Counted from the stretch's first letter, positions 24,472 to 33,165 are shown. The stretch: DNA of 64,000 nt from Parafrankia discariae (GCF_000373365.1 NZ_KB891285.1:62001-126000); one strand, 5' to 3'. A program made the numbers and translations. The notes: a model not told the origin generated them from the sequence alone.

Positions 24472-25374
24472 TCACGGAGTCGGGCAGGTGGCGCCGGCCC
24501 AGCCCATGACCGTGCAGTAGGTGCTCCGGCTGACCTTCCACCTGCCATCGACGATCAGGGCGTTGCCCGGGGTCACCCCGAAGTCGATTCCGCCCTGGTA
24601 GGTGATGTGAAACCGCAGCGCCGCGTGCGACGGGTCGGTGAAGACGATGTCACTCGTGGTCACACTGGCGGTCTGGGTGGCCTGCGGGAAGTTCTGGGTC
24701 GCCTGGGCGAGGGTGGCGGCCAGGTTCTGTCCGTCGTCCACCGCGGCGAGGCTGTGCGCCGGGTCCTGGCCGCCGGTGAACGCCTGGGTGTAGGCCTGCG
24801 CGACGGCGGTCCGGGCCGCGGCGGGGTTCCGCGGCTGGCGGCCCGGCTTGACCGGGCAGGTGGCACCGGCCCAGCTCATGACGGTGCAGTAGGTCGTCCG
24901 GCTGACCTTCCACCGACCGCCGCTGATCAGCGCCGTGCCGTCGACCTCGCCGAAGTCGACACCACCCTGGTAGCTGAGGTGGAACCGCAGCCGCGCGTCC
25001 CGCGGACCGTCGAAGGCGATGTTGCTGACGGTCACCTGGGACGTCTGGGTGGCCTGCGGGAAGTTCTGGGTCGCCTGGGCGAGGGTGGCGGCCAGGTCGG
25101 GGCCGTCCTCGACCGCGGCGAGGCTGTGCGCCGGGTCCTGGTCGCCGGTGAACGCCTGCGCGTAGGCCGCCCTGACGGCTGCCTCCGCCCGGGCCCGGAC
25201 GAACGGCTGGGGTCCGTTCTCCCCGGCCAGGGCCGCCTGTGCGGGGATCATGGCCGAGACCGCGGCGAGCAGGAGCGTCAGCGTGGCCAGGTGCCGTCCG
25301 CCGCGGGTGCGGGTGCGTGCGCGGGTCGTTGCGTTGCCGGCCGGGCGTCGGCCCGGTCGATCGGACGTCGTCAT
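24472..25374 (-). CDS. Secreted protein with two tandem copies of a ~110-residue domain
   Basis: A 300-residue exported protein. ATG 25374 follows a GGAGGA site. It opens with a basic, Arg-rich n-region and a hydrophobic segment ending in AQAALAGE, a probable signal-peptidase site near residue 50. The mature protein is two copies of one domain (about 58-165 and 185-300). Each has AYAQAFTG.QDPAHSLAAV.DG, ATQNFPQATQT, RFH.(S/T)YQGG.DFG, RWKVSR.TYCTVM.WAGATCP, with two cysteines per copy. The DNA of the two copies includes a 55-base identical block. The fold vaguely recalls mycobacterial Mtb12-like low-molecular-weight antigens, but I do not assign a function. Confidence 0.8.
   Translation of the reverse strand: MTTSDRPGRRPAGNATTRARTRTRGGRHLATLTLLLAAVSAMIPAQAALAGENGPQPFVRARAEAAVRAAYAQAFTGDQDPAHSLAAVEDGPDLAATLAQATQNFPQATQTSQVTVSNIAFDGPRDARLRFHLSYQGGVDFGEVDGTALISGGRWKVSRTTYCTVMSWAGATCPVKPGRQPRNPAAARTAVAQAYTQAFTGGQDPAHSLAAVDDGQNLAATLAQATQNFPQATQTASVTTSDIVFTDPSHAALRFHITYQGGIDFGVTPGNALIVDGRWKVSRSTYCTVMGWAGATCPTP
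24671..25097. repeat. Identical 55-bp blocks inside the duplicated secreted-protein domains
   Basis: Bases 24671-24725 and 25043-25097 are identical, while the surrounding duplicated domain has diverged. This points to recent duplication or gene conversion within the coding sequence. Confidence 0.8.
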
Positions 25375-25505
25375 CGAGTCCTCCTCCGCGGCGGGGTTGC
25401 CGCATTCGGATAGATGCCGGGCACGTCCGTCAGGTTGACGCGAAGCGGGCGGAATCTCCTGGGGGACCGGGAAGATCGCCTGGATGTGAGCGGTGAGCGG
25501 CGGGG

Positions 25506-27413
25506 TCAGCGGTTGACGTACGTCCCGTCGCAGCTGTAGATCCGTGTCCTGCCGTCGTCGTTGTCGTCGACGTAGCTGAGTTCGAGGTCTCCGTCGTAGA
25601 TCCAGCCGGCGGTGGTGGAGCCGTCCAGGCGCGCCCACCACCACAGGTTGTTGTGGCCGTTGACGACGCTGCAGTGCAGCCAGACCTTCTTGCTCTTGGC
25701 CAGGTTCGCGACCGCGCCGCATGCCGCGTACGGCCCGCTGCGCAGCGCGGTGGCCTCGGTCAGGACGCCGTATCCGTCGCCGTTGTAGCCGTGGCCCGGG
25801 CTGCCGGGGCATCCGCTCACGGCCGTGCTGGACGGTGCTGCTTTCGGCGTGGGGGCGGGTGCCTGCGGCGCGGTCGCTCTCGGCGTGGTCGCGGCCGGCG
25901 GTGGGGCGAGGGGAGCCGCGGGGCTGCCCGCAGCCGTGGGCGGTGAACCAGGCGAGCCGGCTCCCGGCCCACCCGGTGGGGCACCGGGACCGGGCAGGCC
26001 CGGCCCCGGCACGACCTGGCCGGGCACGACCTGACCGGGGATGCCCGCCTTCGGCTCGGAGGGTGGTCTGGCCGGGTCCGCGGTGGGCCCGTCCACGGCC
26101 GAGGCGACCATGGGCGCGGCGGGCGACGGCTCGCCGGAGCGGGTGAGCAGCAGGGCGGCGAGCGCGCAGACCACGACGAACGCCACCGCGCCGATCGCGC
26201 CGACCAGCCAGGGACGGCGGCCGTGGCCGGGCCGGCGCGGCGCCCCGCCGGTCCCCGCGGCGCCGCCGGCGCCGGCAGGGGCGGCGGTGGGCGGTTCGGT
26301 GAGGGCCGGGTCCGGGCCGGGAGCCGGCGGCGGGATGGGCAGCGGGGCGAGGTGGTAGCGGGTAACCTCGGCGGCGACGGTCGGTGGCAGCCACCCCTCG
26401 CCGGTCGCCGGTTGCTCGCCGGAGGCGAGCTGGCCGAGCGGGGTGATCAGCCGGCACAGCTCGATCAGCTCGGTGGGGGTCGGCCGGCGCGCCGGGTCCT
26501 TCTCCAGGCAGCGGGCCAGGACGTCGCGAACCTGCGGCGGGCAGTCGTCCCAGTCGGGCTGCTGGTGCTCGATGCGGTGGAAGACGGCGGCGTCGACGCC
26601 GAACGGCGGGCGGCCGGTCATGGCGTAATAGGCGGTGGCCCCGAGGGCGAAGACGTCACCGGACCGGTCGAGCTGCGCGCCGCGAACCTGCTCGGGGGCC
26701 ATGAAGGCCGGTGTCCCGAGGCGTGCCCCGGTCTGGGTCATCGCGGCCGTCGCGGCGTCGAGGGCGCGCGCGACGCCGAAGTCGATGACGCGCGGGCCGT
26801 CGGCCGCGAGGATGACGTTCCCCGGTTTCAGGTCGCGGTGGATCACCCCGACCCGGTGAATGGACTGCAGGGCCTCCGCGACACCGGCGATCAGCATCAG
26901 GACGGTCGTGGCGGGCAGAGCGCCCGTCCGTGCCACGGCTATCGCGAGTGACGGGGCCGGGACGTAGGCCGTGGCGATCCACGGGCGCACCGCGTCGGGA
27001 TCGGCGTCGATGACCGGGACCGTGTACGGGCCCTGTACCCGCTGCGCGATCGCGACCTCTTTCGCGAACCGGGCCCGGAAGTCCGGATCGGCGGCGAACT
27101 CCGGGCGGACCACCTTGACCGCGAGTGGACGTCCGCCGGGGGTGTGCGAGAGATAGACGGCGCCCATGCCGCCCTCGCCGATCCGGGCCCGCAGCGGGTA
27201 GCCGCTGATCTCCTCCGGGTCGTGCGCGGTCAGCGGGGTGAAGACGGTGTCCCAGGCGCGGCTGCCGGACGTGCCGTGTGCCGACGTGCCGCGGCGTCCC
27301 GACACCTCGGAGGTGAGGTCTTCGGAGGTGAGGTCTGCGGACCACGGCGGTTGGCCACCGGATGGCGGCGTGTGCGGGCCGCTTCCCGCCGTCCTCGGTG
27401 GCGTGCTGCGCAT
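25506..27413 (-). CDS. Membrane Ser/Thr protein kinase with extracytoplasmic SH3-like domain
   Basis: A 635-residue Hanks-type kinase. After a ~70-residue Ser/Thr-rich N-terminus comes the kinase domain (about 72-330): GEGGMGAVYLS, AVKVV, catalytic HRDLKPGN near 191, DFGVAR, APEQVRG and GDVFALG. A Pro/Ala/Gly juxtamembrane stretch leads to one transmembrane helix (about 401-424), then a long Pro-rich outer linker. The C-terminal region (about 560-635) looks like a bacterial SH3 domain (ALRSGPYAACGAVANLAKSKKVWLHC... WWWARLDGSTTAGWIYDGDL), probably a wall or peptide sensor. The ligand is unknown. Confidence 0.92.
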   Translation of the reverse strand: MRSTPPRTAGSGPHTPPSGGQPPWSADLTSEDLTSEVSGRRGTSAHGTSGSRAWDTVFTPLTAHDPEEISGYPLRARIGEGGMGAVYLSHTPGGRPLAVKVVRPEFAADPDFRARFAKEVAIAQRVQGPYTVPVIDADPDAVRPWIATAYVPAPSLAIAVARTGALPATTVLMLIAGVAEALQSIHRVGVIHRDLKPGNVILAADGPRVIDFGVARALDAATAAMTQTGARLGTPAFMAPEQVRGAQLDRSGDVFALGATAYYAMTGRPPFGVDAAVFHRIEHQQPDWDDCPPQVRDVLARCLEKDPARRPTPTELIELCRLITPLGQLASGEQPATGEGWLPPTVAAEVTRYHLAPLPIPPPAPGPDPALTEPPTAAPAGAGGAAGTGGAPRRPGHGRRPWLVGAIGAVAFVVVCALAALLLTRSGEPSPAAPMVASAVDGPTADPARPPSEPKAGIPGQVVPGQVVPGPGLPGPGAPPGGPGAGSPGSPPTAAGSPAAPLAPPPAATTPRATAPQAPAPTPKAAPSSTAVSGCPGSPGHGYNGDGYGVLTEATALRSGPYAACGAVANLAKSKKVWLHCSVVNGHNNLWWWARLDGSTTAGWIYDGDLELSYVDDNDDGRTRIYSCDGTYVNR

Positions 27414-27463
27414 CGTGTCCTCCGGATGCCGGCCCGCTTCGGTTCCGGCGTACCGGTCGAGAC

Positions 27464-27562
27464 TGCCGGAACCGGATGAAAATTGCCTGAACCAGCCGAT
27501 ATCGCAAGTCTCGTCCGAGATCGCCAGAACCGGACTAGATCCCCAGAACCAGCCGAGATCAT
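27464..27562. repeat. Two-copy ~58-bp repeat upstream of the kinase gene
   Basis: A unit containing a ccRgaaccgga box and a cc(t/a)gaaccagccga box about 20 bases apart is present twice (boxes starting near 27466, 27486, 27524 and 27543). It lies 55-150 bases upstream of the leftward kinase start and may be regulatory. Confidence 0.55.
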
Positions 27563-27637
27563 CAAAAAACGCCGATCTTCATCATATTGGCCGGTCAGCG
27601 GGCGGCCAGCGGAGGGTGCGGCCCCGGGACGCGCGGG

Positions 27638-28072
27638 TCAGTGGTGGAACCGGACCGGATCGACGGCGAGCTGGTTCGTGGCCGCCCAGTCCCGGCCCCA
27701 CTCCCACATCGCCTGCAGCACCGGGCCCAGGGACCGGCCCTGCGCCGTCAGCGCGTACTCGACGTGCGGCGGCGCGGTGCTGACGGGTATCCGGTCGACG
27801 ATCCGGATCGCCTCGAGTTCCCGCAGCCGCTGCGCCAGCATTTTCTCGGTGATGTCGGGGATCAGCCGGCGTAGCTGTGCGAAACGTAGCCGGTCGTGTT
27901 CCTTCAGATGTGCGAGGACGACCGGCGTCCACTTCCCGCCGATCACGTCGACCGTGACCTCGACGTGGCAGTGATAGCCGCGGCCGGGCCGTGCCGCGCC
28001 CGGGGGCCGTGCTGTGTCCGGGGGTTCGGGCGTTACCGGGGACCGGGGCGTGTCCGGGGGCATCGTCACCAC
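27638..28072 (-). CDS. HxlR-family transcriptional regulator
   Basis: A 144-residue winged-helix regulator. The first 32 residues are Pro/Arg-rich. The HxlR domain follows (CHVEVTVDVIGGKWTPVVLAHLKEHDRLRFAQLRRLIPDITEKMLAQRLRELE), with a cysteine nearly at the start of the domain (YHCHVEV). HxlR regulators such as HypR, YodB and QorR use a Cys at this position to sense quinones, aldehydes or oxidants. It is divergent from the monooxygenase-globin gene at 28212, with a palindrome between them that is the obvious operator. Confidence 0.92.
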   Translation of the reverse strand: MVTMPPDTPRSPVTPEPPDTARPPGAARPGRGYHCHVEVTVDVIGGKWTPVVLAHLKEHDRLRFAQLRRLIPDITEKMLAQRLRELEAIRIVDRIPVSTAPPHVEYALTAQGRSLGPVLQAMWEWGRDWAATNQLAVDPVRFHH

Positions 28073-28107
28073 TCCTCACCACTCCTCACGGGGCGCCGTG
28101 CCCGCAT

Positions 28108-28131
28108 GGTACGCACTTTTTTGTGCGTACC
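28108..28131. promoter_or_regulatory. Palindromic operator for the HxlR regulator
   Basis: Perfect nine-base arms ggtacgcac and gtgcgtacc flank six Ts. It lies 36 bases from the HxlR start and 81 bases from the monooxygenase-globin start, so one protein dimer could control both divergent genes. The GTAC-containing arms fit HxlR-type sites. Confidence 0.82.
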
Positions 28132-28211
28132 CCGAGGGTCGCCGACGTCCGGTTTCCCGCTGGTAGTTTCGGGTTCTCCCCAGTCGCCGGAGGTGAAAAG
28201 GTGATCCGGCC

Positions 28212-28985
28212 GTGATCGTCGAGTACATTCGGTACCAGCTACCAGAACACAGCACTGACGAGTTCGAGAAGGCTTATTCACACGCCGCGGCGGCGCTCAG
28301 GCGGTCGCCGAACTGCCTGTCGTTCGAGCTCGCCCGCTGCGTCGAAGCGAGCGTCCAGTACATCCTGCGCATCGAATGGGATTCGGTCGCCGGCCATCTG
28401 GACGGCTTCCGGCGGAGCCCGGAGTTCCGCGAGTTCCTGGCGCGGATCGGGCCGTACGTCGAACACATCGAGGAGATGCGGCACTATTCGCCCACGGCGG
28501 TCGCCGGGCCGGGCGGGGGAGCGCCCGAGCCACCCACCCTCTACGAATGGGCCGGCGGCGCCGAGGCCTTCGAGCGGCTCCTCACCCGCTTCTACGAGAC
28601 GGTCGTCGAGGACGACCTTCTCGCGCCGCTGTTCGCGGGCATGAATCCGGCGCACGCCCATCATGTGGCGATGTGGCTCGGTGAGGTCTTCGGTGGTCCG
28701 GCCGAGTACACCGAGAAACGCGGCGGGTACGAGAACATGCTGGCCCACCACGTCGGGCGGGCGATCAGCGAACGGCAGCGCCGGCGGTGGGTGAGCCTGC
28801 TCGTCGACGCGGCGGACGAGGTGGGGCTGCCGGGCGATCCCGAGTTCCGGGCGGCGTTCGTGGGCTATGTCGAATGGGGGACCCGCCTCGCCGTCGAGAA
28901 CTCCGCACCGGGCGCCACACCCATGCCGCACGCGCCGGTGCCGCGGTGGGGCTGGGGTGTCGCGCCGCCGTGGCAGCCGTCCTGA
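28212..28985 (+). CDS. Antibiotic-biosynthesis-monooxygenase/truncated haemoglobin fusion
   Basis: Two domains in 257 residues. Residues 1-92 are an ABM ferredoxin-like monooxygenase domain (IVEYIRYQLPEHSTDEFEKAY ... LARIGPYVEHIEEM). Residues about 107-235 are a truncated globin of group II, with Tyr B10 in RFYETVVEDDLLAPLF, the VAMWLGEVFGG block, the proximal His in MLAHHVGRAI and Trp G8 in RRWVSLL. Such chimeras are known from Streptomyces and presumably oxidise or detoxify quinone-like or reactive oxygen/nitrogen compounds. The control by an adjacent redox-type HxlR regulator fits that role. The start is GTG. Confidence 0.92.
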   Translation: MIVEYIRYQLPEHSTDEFEKAYSHAAAALRRSPNCLSFELARCVEASVQYILRIEWDSVAGHLDGFRRSPEFREFLARIGPYVEHIEEMRHYSPTAVAGPGGGAPEPPTLYEWAGGAEAFERLLTRFYETVVEDDLLAPLFAGMNPAHAHHVAMWLGEVFGGPAEYTEKRGGYENMLAHHVGRAISERQRRRWVSLLVDAADEVGLPGDPEFRAAFVGYVEWGTRLAVENSAPGATPMPHAPVPRWGWGVAPPWQPS

Positions 28986-28992
28986 ACCGCTT

Positions 28993-30000
28993 TCACCCGG
29001 CGGCTGCCGGTGCCGGTGCCGGTGGTGCTGGTGGCGCCGGCGGCGGTGCCGCCCGGGTGAGCCGGCCGGCGAGTTCACGGACCCGGTCCGCGAGCTCGGG
29101 CGGCCCGAGCACGTCGAAGTCCACGCCGACGAGGCTGAGGTAGATCGCGAGGGCGTCCAGCGAGTTGGAGCCGGTCCGGACGAGGCAGCTCCCGTCGTCG
29201 ACCGCCTCGATCACGGCGGAGGTCGGGCCGAGCGAGGCGGCGATCACCGCGGCGGGAGCGTGGTAGCGCACCCGGGCCTGGTGCCGGAACCCGGCGGTGG
29301 AGACCGACCAGGAGGCGTACGACTGGAGGTCGTCCGCGGGTGGGTCCCGGGGGGTGAACCGAGGGCCGGTCGGGGTCTTCGGCGCGATGCGGTCGAGGCG
29401 GAAGTTGCGCCAGGCGTCGCGGTCGACGTCCCAGGCGATGAGGTACCAGCGCCACCCGGTGTGGACGAGGGTGTGTGGTTCGGTGATCCGCGCGGTCGGT
29501 GTCCCGTTGTGGTCGCGGTAGTCGAACCGCAGCCGCTGGTGCTCACGGCAGGCGGTCGCCACGGCCATCAGGACGTCCGGGTCGACCGCCGCGGGATTCG
29601 TGCCACGCAGGGAGACGGTGACCGAGTGCAGCGCCAGCACCCGGTGCCGGAGCCGGGTCGGCAGGACCTGTTCGAGTTTCGTCAGCGCCCGGATGGCGGA
29701 CTCGGCGATGCCCTCGACCGAGCCGCTGGCGGCGGCGGTGCGCAAACTCACGGCGACGGCGACGGCCTCGTCGTCGTCGAGCAGCAGCGGCGGTAGCTGG
29801 GCGCCGGCGCCGAGGCGGTAGCCGCCGGCCGTGCCGGGGGCGGCATGCACGGGGTAGCCGAGGCTGCGCAGCTTGTCGACGTCCCGCCGGACGGTGCGGG
29901 CGGTGACCCCGAGCCGGTCGGCCAGGTCCGCCCCGGACCAGTCGCGATGGGTCTGCAGCAGCGAGAGCAGCCGGAGCAGGCGGGCCGAGGTCTCGAGCAT
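28993..30000 (-). CDS. WYL-domain transcriptional regulator
   Basis: A 335-residue regulator. It has an N-terminal DeoR/HTH_11 helix-turn-helix (about 7-58, WSGADLADRLGVTARTVRRDVDKLRSLGYPV), a middle WYL ligand-sensing domain (about 140-215, with the W-Y-L signature in HTGWRWYLIAWD), and a C-terminal WCX extension, ending in an Ala/Pro tail. WYL proteins bind nucleotide-like or nucleic-acid ligands. The targets here are unknown. It ends eight bases past the globin-fusion stop in a convergent arrangement. Confidence 0.9.
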   Translation of the reverse strand: MLETSARLLRLLSLLQTHRDWSGADLADRLGVTARTVRRDVDKLRSLGYPVHAAPGTAGGYRLGAGAQLPPLLLDDDEAVAVAVSLRTAAASGSVEGIAESAIRALTKLEQVLPTRLRHRVLALHSVTVSLRGTNPAAVDPDVLMAVATACREHQRLRFDYRDHNGTPTARITEPHTLVHTGWRWYLIAWDVDRDAWRNFRLDRIAPKTPTGPRFTPRDPPADDLQSYASWSVSTAGFRHQARVRYHAPAAVIAASLGPTSAVIEAVDDGSCLVRTGSNSLDALAIYLSLVGVDFDVLGPPELADRVRELAGRLTRAAPPPAPPAPPAPAPAAAG

Positions 30001-30298
30001 GTACCCGAGTCTGCCGCTACCGGCGGACAGTCCGCGGTCCGCGATCAGTCTGCTTGCTCTCTCCGGTTGCTTTACGGCTGATCAGGTTGATTGTCCGAAA
30101 AGTGGTAGTCCCACATGAGGCCACAAGTGGACACATCTCACGTTCGTGGGCTTGGCGTGATCCCCTGGATCGGGGGGAGGGCCCAGAAGACGCCACGAAC
30201 CCTGACCGGTCGGCTACCTTCCCCTACATACGAGGTCTGGGACGTGGCGGATCACCCCTTTCCGAGATGGGACCCGTAACGGTGCGAGGAGGTCTGAA

Positions 30299-31189
30299 AT
30301 GTGTCATCTGTTCGCGATGAGCAGTGGCAGCGAGCGGATCCAGGCGACCTTCTGGCTGCTGGACGCGCCCGACAGTCCGCGGGCGCAGACCCGTCGTCCC
30401 CCGGACGGCGCGGGCTTCGGCTTCTTTGGTGACGAAGGCCGCCCCGAGGTGGTCAAGCAGGCGATTCGCTCCCGCGCCGACACGGCGTTCGCCCGCGAGG
30501 CGCAGCAGGTCACCTCGTCGACGTTCGTCGCGCACGTGCGGCACGCCTCGACCGGGCGGGTCGACGACCGCAACACGCACCCGTTCGTCCAGGACGGGCG
30601 GATCTTCGCCCACAACGGGGTCATCGAGGGGCTGGGCAAGCTCGACGCGGAGCTCGGCACGACGGGCTCCGGCGTGCTCGGTGACACCGACTCGGAGCGC
30701 TACTTCGCCCTGATCACCCGCGAGATCGCGGCGCGGGACGGCGACGTCGCGGCGGGCATCGCGGCCGCGGCGAACTGGATCGCCGAGAACCTGCCGCTCT
30801 ACTCGATCAACATGATCCTGGCCAGCCGGGACGATCTGTGGGCGCTGCGGTATCCCGACACGAATGGTCTGCACGTGCTCCAGCGGGCCCCGGGCGGGCG
30901 TAACAACCGCCACCTGGATCACGCCAGCCCGTTCAGCGAGATCCGGGTCCGCTCCCTCGACCTGACGACCCGCCCCGCCGTGGTCGTCGAGAGCGAGCGG
31001 ATGGACGAGGACCCCCGGTGGCGGCTGATGGCCAGCGGGGAACTGCTGCACGTCGGCCCGGATCTGAAAGTGACGTCCAGCATCGTCGTGGCCGGCCCGC
31101 CGGCGCATCCGCTGACCCTCGACGACCTTCGTCCCGAGGCGGCCGCGTCGCAGACGACCGCCGTCCCCGACCTCCCGGTCTCCGCCTGA
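30299..31189 (+). CDS. Class II (Ntn) glutamine amidotransferase
   Basis: The protein starts MCHLF, leaving Cys2 as the N-terminal nucleophile after Met removal. The motif set follows: HVRHASTGRVDDRNTHPF, the oxyanion-hole FAHNG, GDTDSERYF and the substrate-site ...NMILASRDDLWALRYP. At 296 residues it is a stand-alone glutaminase domain of the EgtC/YafJ-type. Without a neighbouring synthase the acceptor is unknown. It may hydrolyse gamma-glutamyl amides. It stands alone, 298 bases from the divergent WYL gene. Confidence 0.9.
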   Translation: MCHLFAMSSGSERIQATFWLLDAPDSPRAQTRRPPDGAGFGFFGDEGRPEVVKQAIRSRADTAFAREAQQVTSSTFVAHVRHASTGRVDDRNTHPFVQDGRIFAHNGVIEGLGKLDAELGTTGSGVLGDTDSERYFALITREIAARDGDVAAGIAAAANWIAENLPLYSINMILASRDDLWALRYPDTNGLHVLQRAPGGRNNRHLDHASPFSEIRVRSLDLTTRPAVVVESERMDEDPRWRLMASGELLHVGPDLKVTSSIVVAGPPAHPLTLDDLRPEAAASQTTAVPDLPVSA

Positions 31190-31301
31190 GCGCCGGGCAC
31201 GTAACGCGGGCCCGGCCGCGGCCCGGTCGCCCATAATTCTGGCCAGCGGGGCCTGAGCGGTGAGGGCGTCGGGCCGTGTCTCCACCGTCGTCACCACAGC
31301 C

Positions 31302-31342
31302 TGTGGATAACTTGTGGAAAGTGTGTGGAGAGCTGTGGACAG
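31302..31342. promoter_or_regulatory. Phased cluster of four DnaA-box-like nonamers
   Basis: TGTGGATAA (31302, an exact reverse-complement DnaA box), TGTGGAAAG (31313), TGTGGAGAG (31324) and TGTGGACAG (31334) start 11, 11 and 10 bases apart, one helical turn each. The first also forms a ccacag-c-ctgtgg dyad with the bases before it. Confidence 0.5.
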
Positions 31343-31368
31343 TCGCGGCCTCCGCTCGCGCCGCCCGG

Positions 31369-31409
31369 CTGCCCCGCCAGGACGACACCCCTGGTGGGGC
31401 AGGCTTTTT
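31369..31409 (+). terminator. Intrinsic terminator with T-run
   Basis: A 13-pair stem (ctgccccgccagg with a complement containing one G-T pair) is followed by gcttttt. It is 180 bases past the glutamine amidotransferase stop, so it ends either that mRNA or a separate short transcript. Confidence 0.75.
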
Positions 31410-32175
31410 CGGCCGGTTCCGGGGCGGGCCGCAGGCCCCGTCCACCCGTGGACGGCCTGTTGACGGCGGGCGGCGCCAGGCCGGAGCCGGGTGGGCCCGG
31501 AGCGGCGCCGCGGCGGTGTCCGGGGCGGTGGCGGCTGGCCCGATCGGGCCAGGGCGGGCACCACCTCCGGGCGGGCCCGTCGACGCCGGGCGGCAGCGGC
31601 GCGACCTGGATGGCTTGCTTCCGTTTCGGCCGGATGACGCCCCGTGGGGGGCCGCACGGTCCCCGTCGACCGTGACGATTGTCCCCTCGGGTAGTTATGG
31701 TCGGCGCAGGGCCCTCCCCCGCTCGAACCGCCGCCGTGGTGACATCCCGGTCATCTCGGGGCGGCACTACCGAAATGTCGAGTGCGTAAAACCGGTCAGG
31801 TACGCCATCCGGGTGAATAACGACCGCCGAATGGCCGGATGGTGGGGTCGGTTCCCGCCACGGGATTCCGGTTCACCACCGGGGCGCCCGCCGCGGATTC
31901 ACGGCCGCCGGGGTCGTCGGCAGCCGTTGACTGATCGAGAATACCTCGACCACCTGCAACGACATCCGCGATCGCGGTTGGCGAAAGCGGACGGCCCGGA
32001 CCGGTGGTTCGGACTGGTGGCTCGGACAGACAAGGGGCGGACGTCCCGAATCGCCGGGGTGACATACCCATCAGGACCACGCCGAGACGTGAGGAGGACC
32101 GCGGCATCGGGTAGGAGGACCCGATCGGATCGCGACGTCGATGACGACGATGTGACCAGCGAGAAGGGATCACGA

Positions 32176-33081
32176 GTGACCATGAATGTCGCCAGGACCG
32201 GGCTCTGGATGCCCGCCGGGCAGTGGCCACGTGGCACGGCCGAACGTCGCGACACCGCCCAGGAGCTCGAGGAGCTCGGCTACGAGATGGTCTGGCTGGG
32301 TGGCGCGACGGCGGACCTGGAGCTGCCGGCGGCGCTGCTGGAATCCACCGAGCACCTGTGTGTCGGCACCGGGATCCTGAACATCTGGACCGAACCGGTC
32401 GACCTGCTGGCCGACACCTACGGCATGTTGGAGAAGGCGCACCCCAGCCGCCTGCTGCTCGGGGTGGGAACCGGGCACGCGAAACGGGTCGAGGCGATGA
32501 CCGGTCGCCGCTACCACCACCCCTACGGTGCCGTCCTGTCCTACCTCGACGCGCTCGACGCGGTGGGCATCCCGGTCTCGGCCCGGGTGCTGGCGGCGCT
32601 CGGCCCGCGGATGCTCGGCCTGGCCGCGCAGCGGTCGGCCGGGGCGCACCCCTTCCTCGTCACGCCGGAGCACACCCGGACGGCCCGGGAGATCCTCGGC
32701 GCCGGCGCGCTGCTGGCACCGGAACAGAAGATCATCCTGGAGGTGGACGCCGACCGGGCCCGCGCGATCGGGCGGGCCGCGCTGGCGGTCTACCTGGACC
32801 TGCCGAACTACACGAACAACCTGCGCCGGCTCGGTTTCACCGACGCGGACCTGGCGGGTGGGGGCAGTGACCGCCTGGTCGACGCCCTGGTGGCGTGGGG
32901 CGACATGGACACCGTCCGGGCACGGCTGGACGAGCACCGCGCGGCCGGCGCGGATCACGTCTGCGCGCAGATCCTCACCGGCGGCCGGGAGCTGCCACGG
33001 GAGCAGTGGCGTGACCTGGCCGCGGGGCTCGACCTGAGGCCACGGGCGGGCGCCGGAGCGGCGCGCGGAACCGCTCCCTGA
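32176..33081 (+). CDS. LLM-class F420-dependent oxidoreductase
   Basis: A 301-residue TIM-barrel flavin/F420 enzyme of the luciferase-like family. It shows ELEELGYEMVWLGG near the N-terminus, CVGTGILNIWTEPV, LLLGVGTGHAKRVE and the AGADHVCAQIL block at the end, resembling the F420-dependent LLM subfamily common in mycobacteria and Frankia. The substrate cannot be predicted. GTG 32176 is chosen because gaagggatc lies six bases upstream. ATG 32182 is the alternative. Confidence 0.88.
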   Translation: MTMNVARTGLWMPAGQWPRGTAERRDTAQELEELGYEMVWLGGATADLELPAALLESTEHLCVGTGILNIWTEPVDLLADTYGMLEKAHPSRLLLGVGTGHAKRVEAMTGRRYHHPYGAVLSYLDALDAVGIPVSARVLAALGPRMLGLAAQRSAGAHPFLVTPEHTRTAREILGAGALLAPEQKIILEVDADRARAIGRAALAVYLDLPNYTNNLRRLGFTDADLAGGGSDRLVDALVAWGDMDTVRARLDEHRAAGADHVCAQILTGGRELPREQWRDLAAGLDLRPRAGAGAARGTAP

Positions 33082-33110
33082 CCGCTGTGAAACGGCGGCC
33101 GCCCGGTTCG

Positions 33111-33138
33111 CGGTGGCCTCGGGGCCCCGAGGCCACCG
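33111..33138. terminator. 28-bp perfect palindrome after the LLM gene
   Basis: A completely self-complementary 28-base sequence (cggtggcctcgggg plus its complement) lies 30 bases past the LLM stop. It should form a 12-pair hairpin with a four-base loop. Confidence 0.75.
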
Positions 33139-33165
33139 AAAAGATCCACTGGCGGTCGTGCCCGC

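Larger units (their letters stand above)
31190..32175. other. 986-bp intergenic region with DnaA-box-like array and an intrinsic terminator
   Basis: No protein gene is supported. An open frame continuous with the LLM gene has no family features and precedes a clear ribosome site. The left part has four phased TGTGG nonamers (31302-31342) and a strong terminator (31369-31409). A lower-GC stretch around 31690-31830 and ttgactgatcgagaatacc near 31927 may hold promoter elements for the LLM gene. Confidence 0.5.

Noticed and set aside
31276-32175. 300-codon extension of the LLM oxidoreductase
   Set aside because: No family similarity in the extension, while a good ribosome site precedes GTG 32176, where the LLM fold begins.
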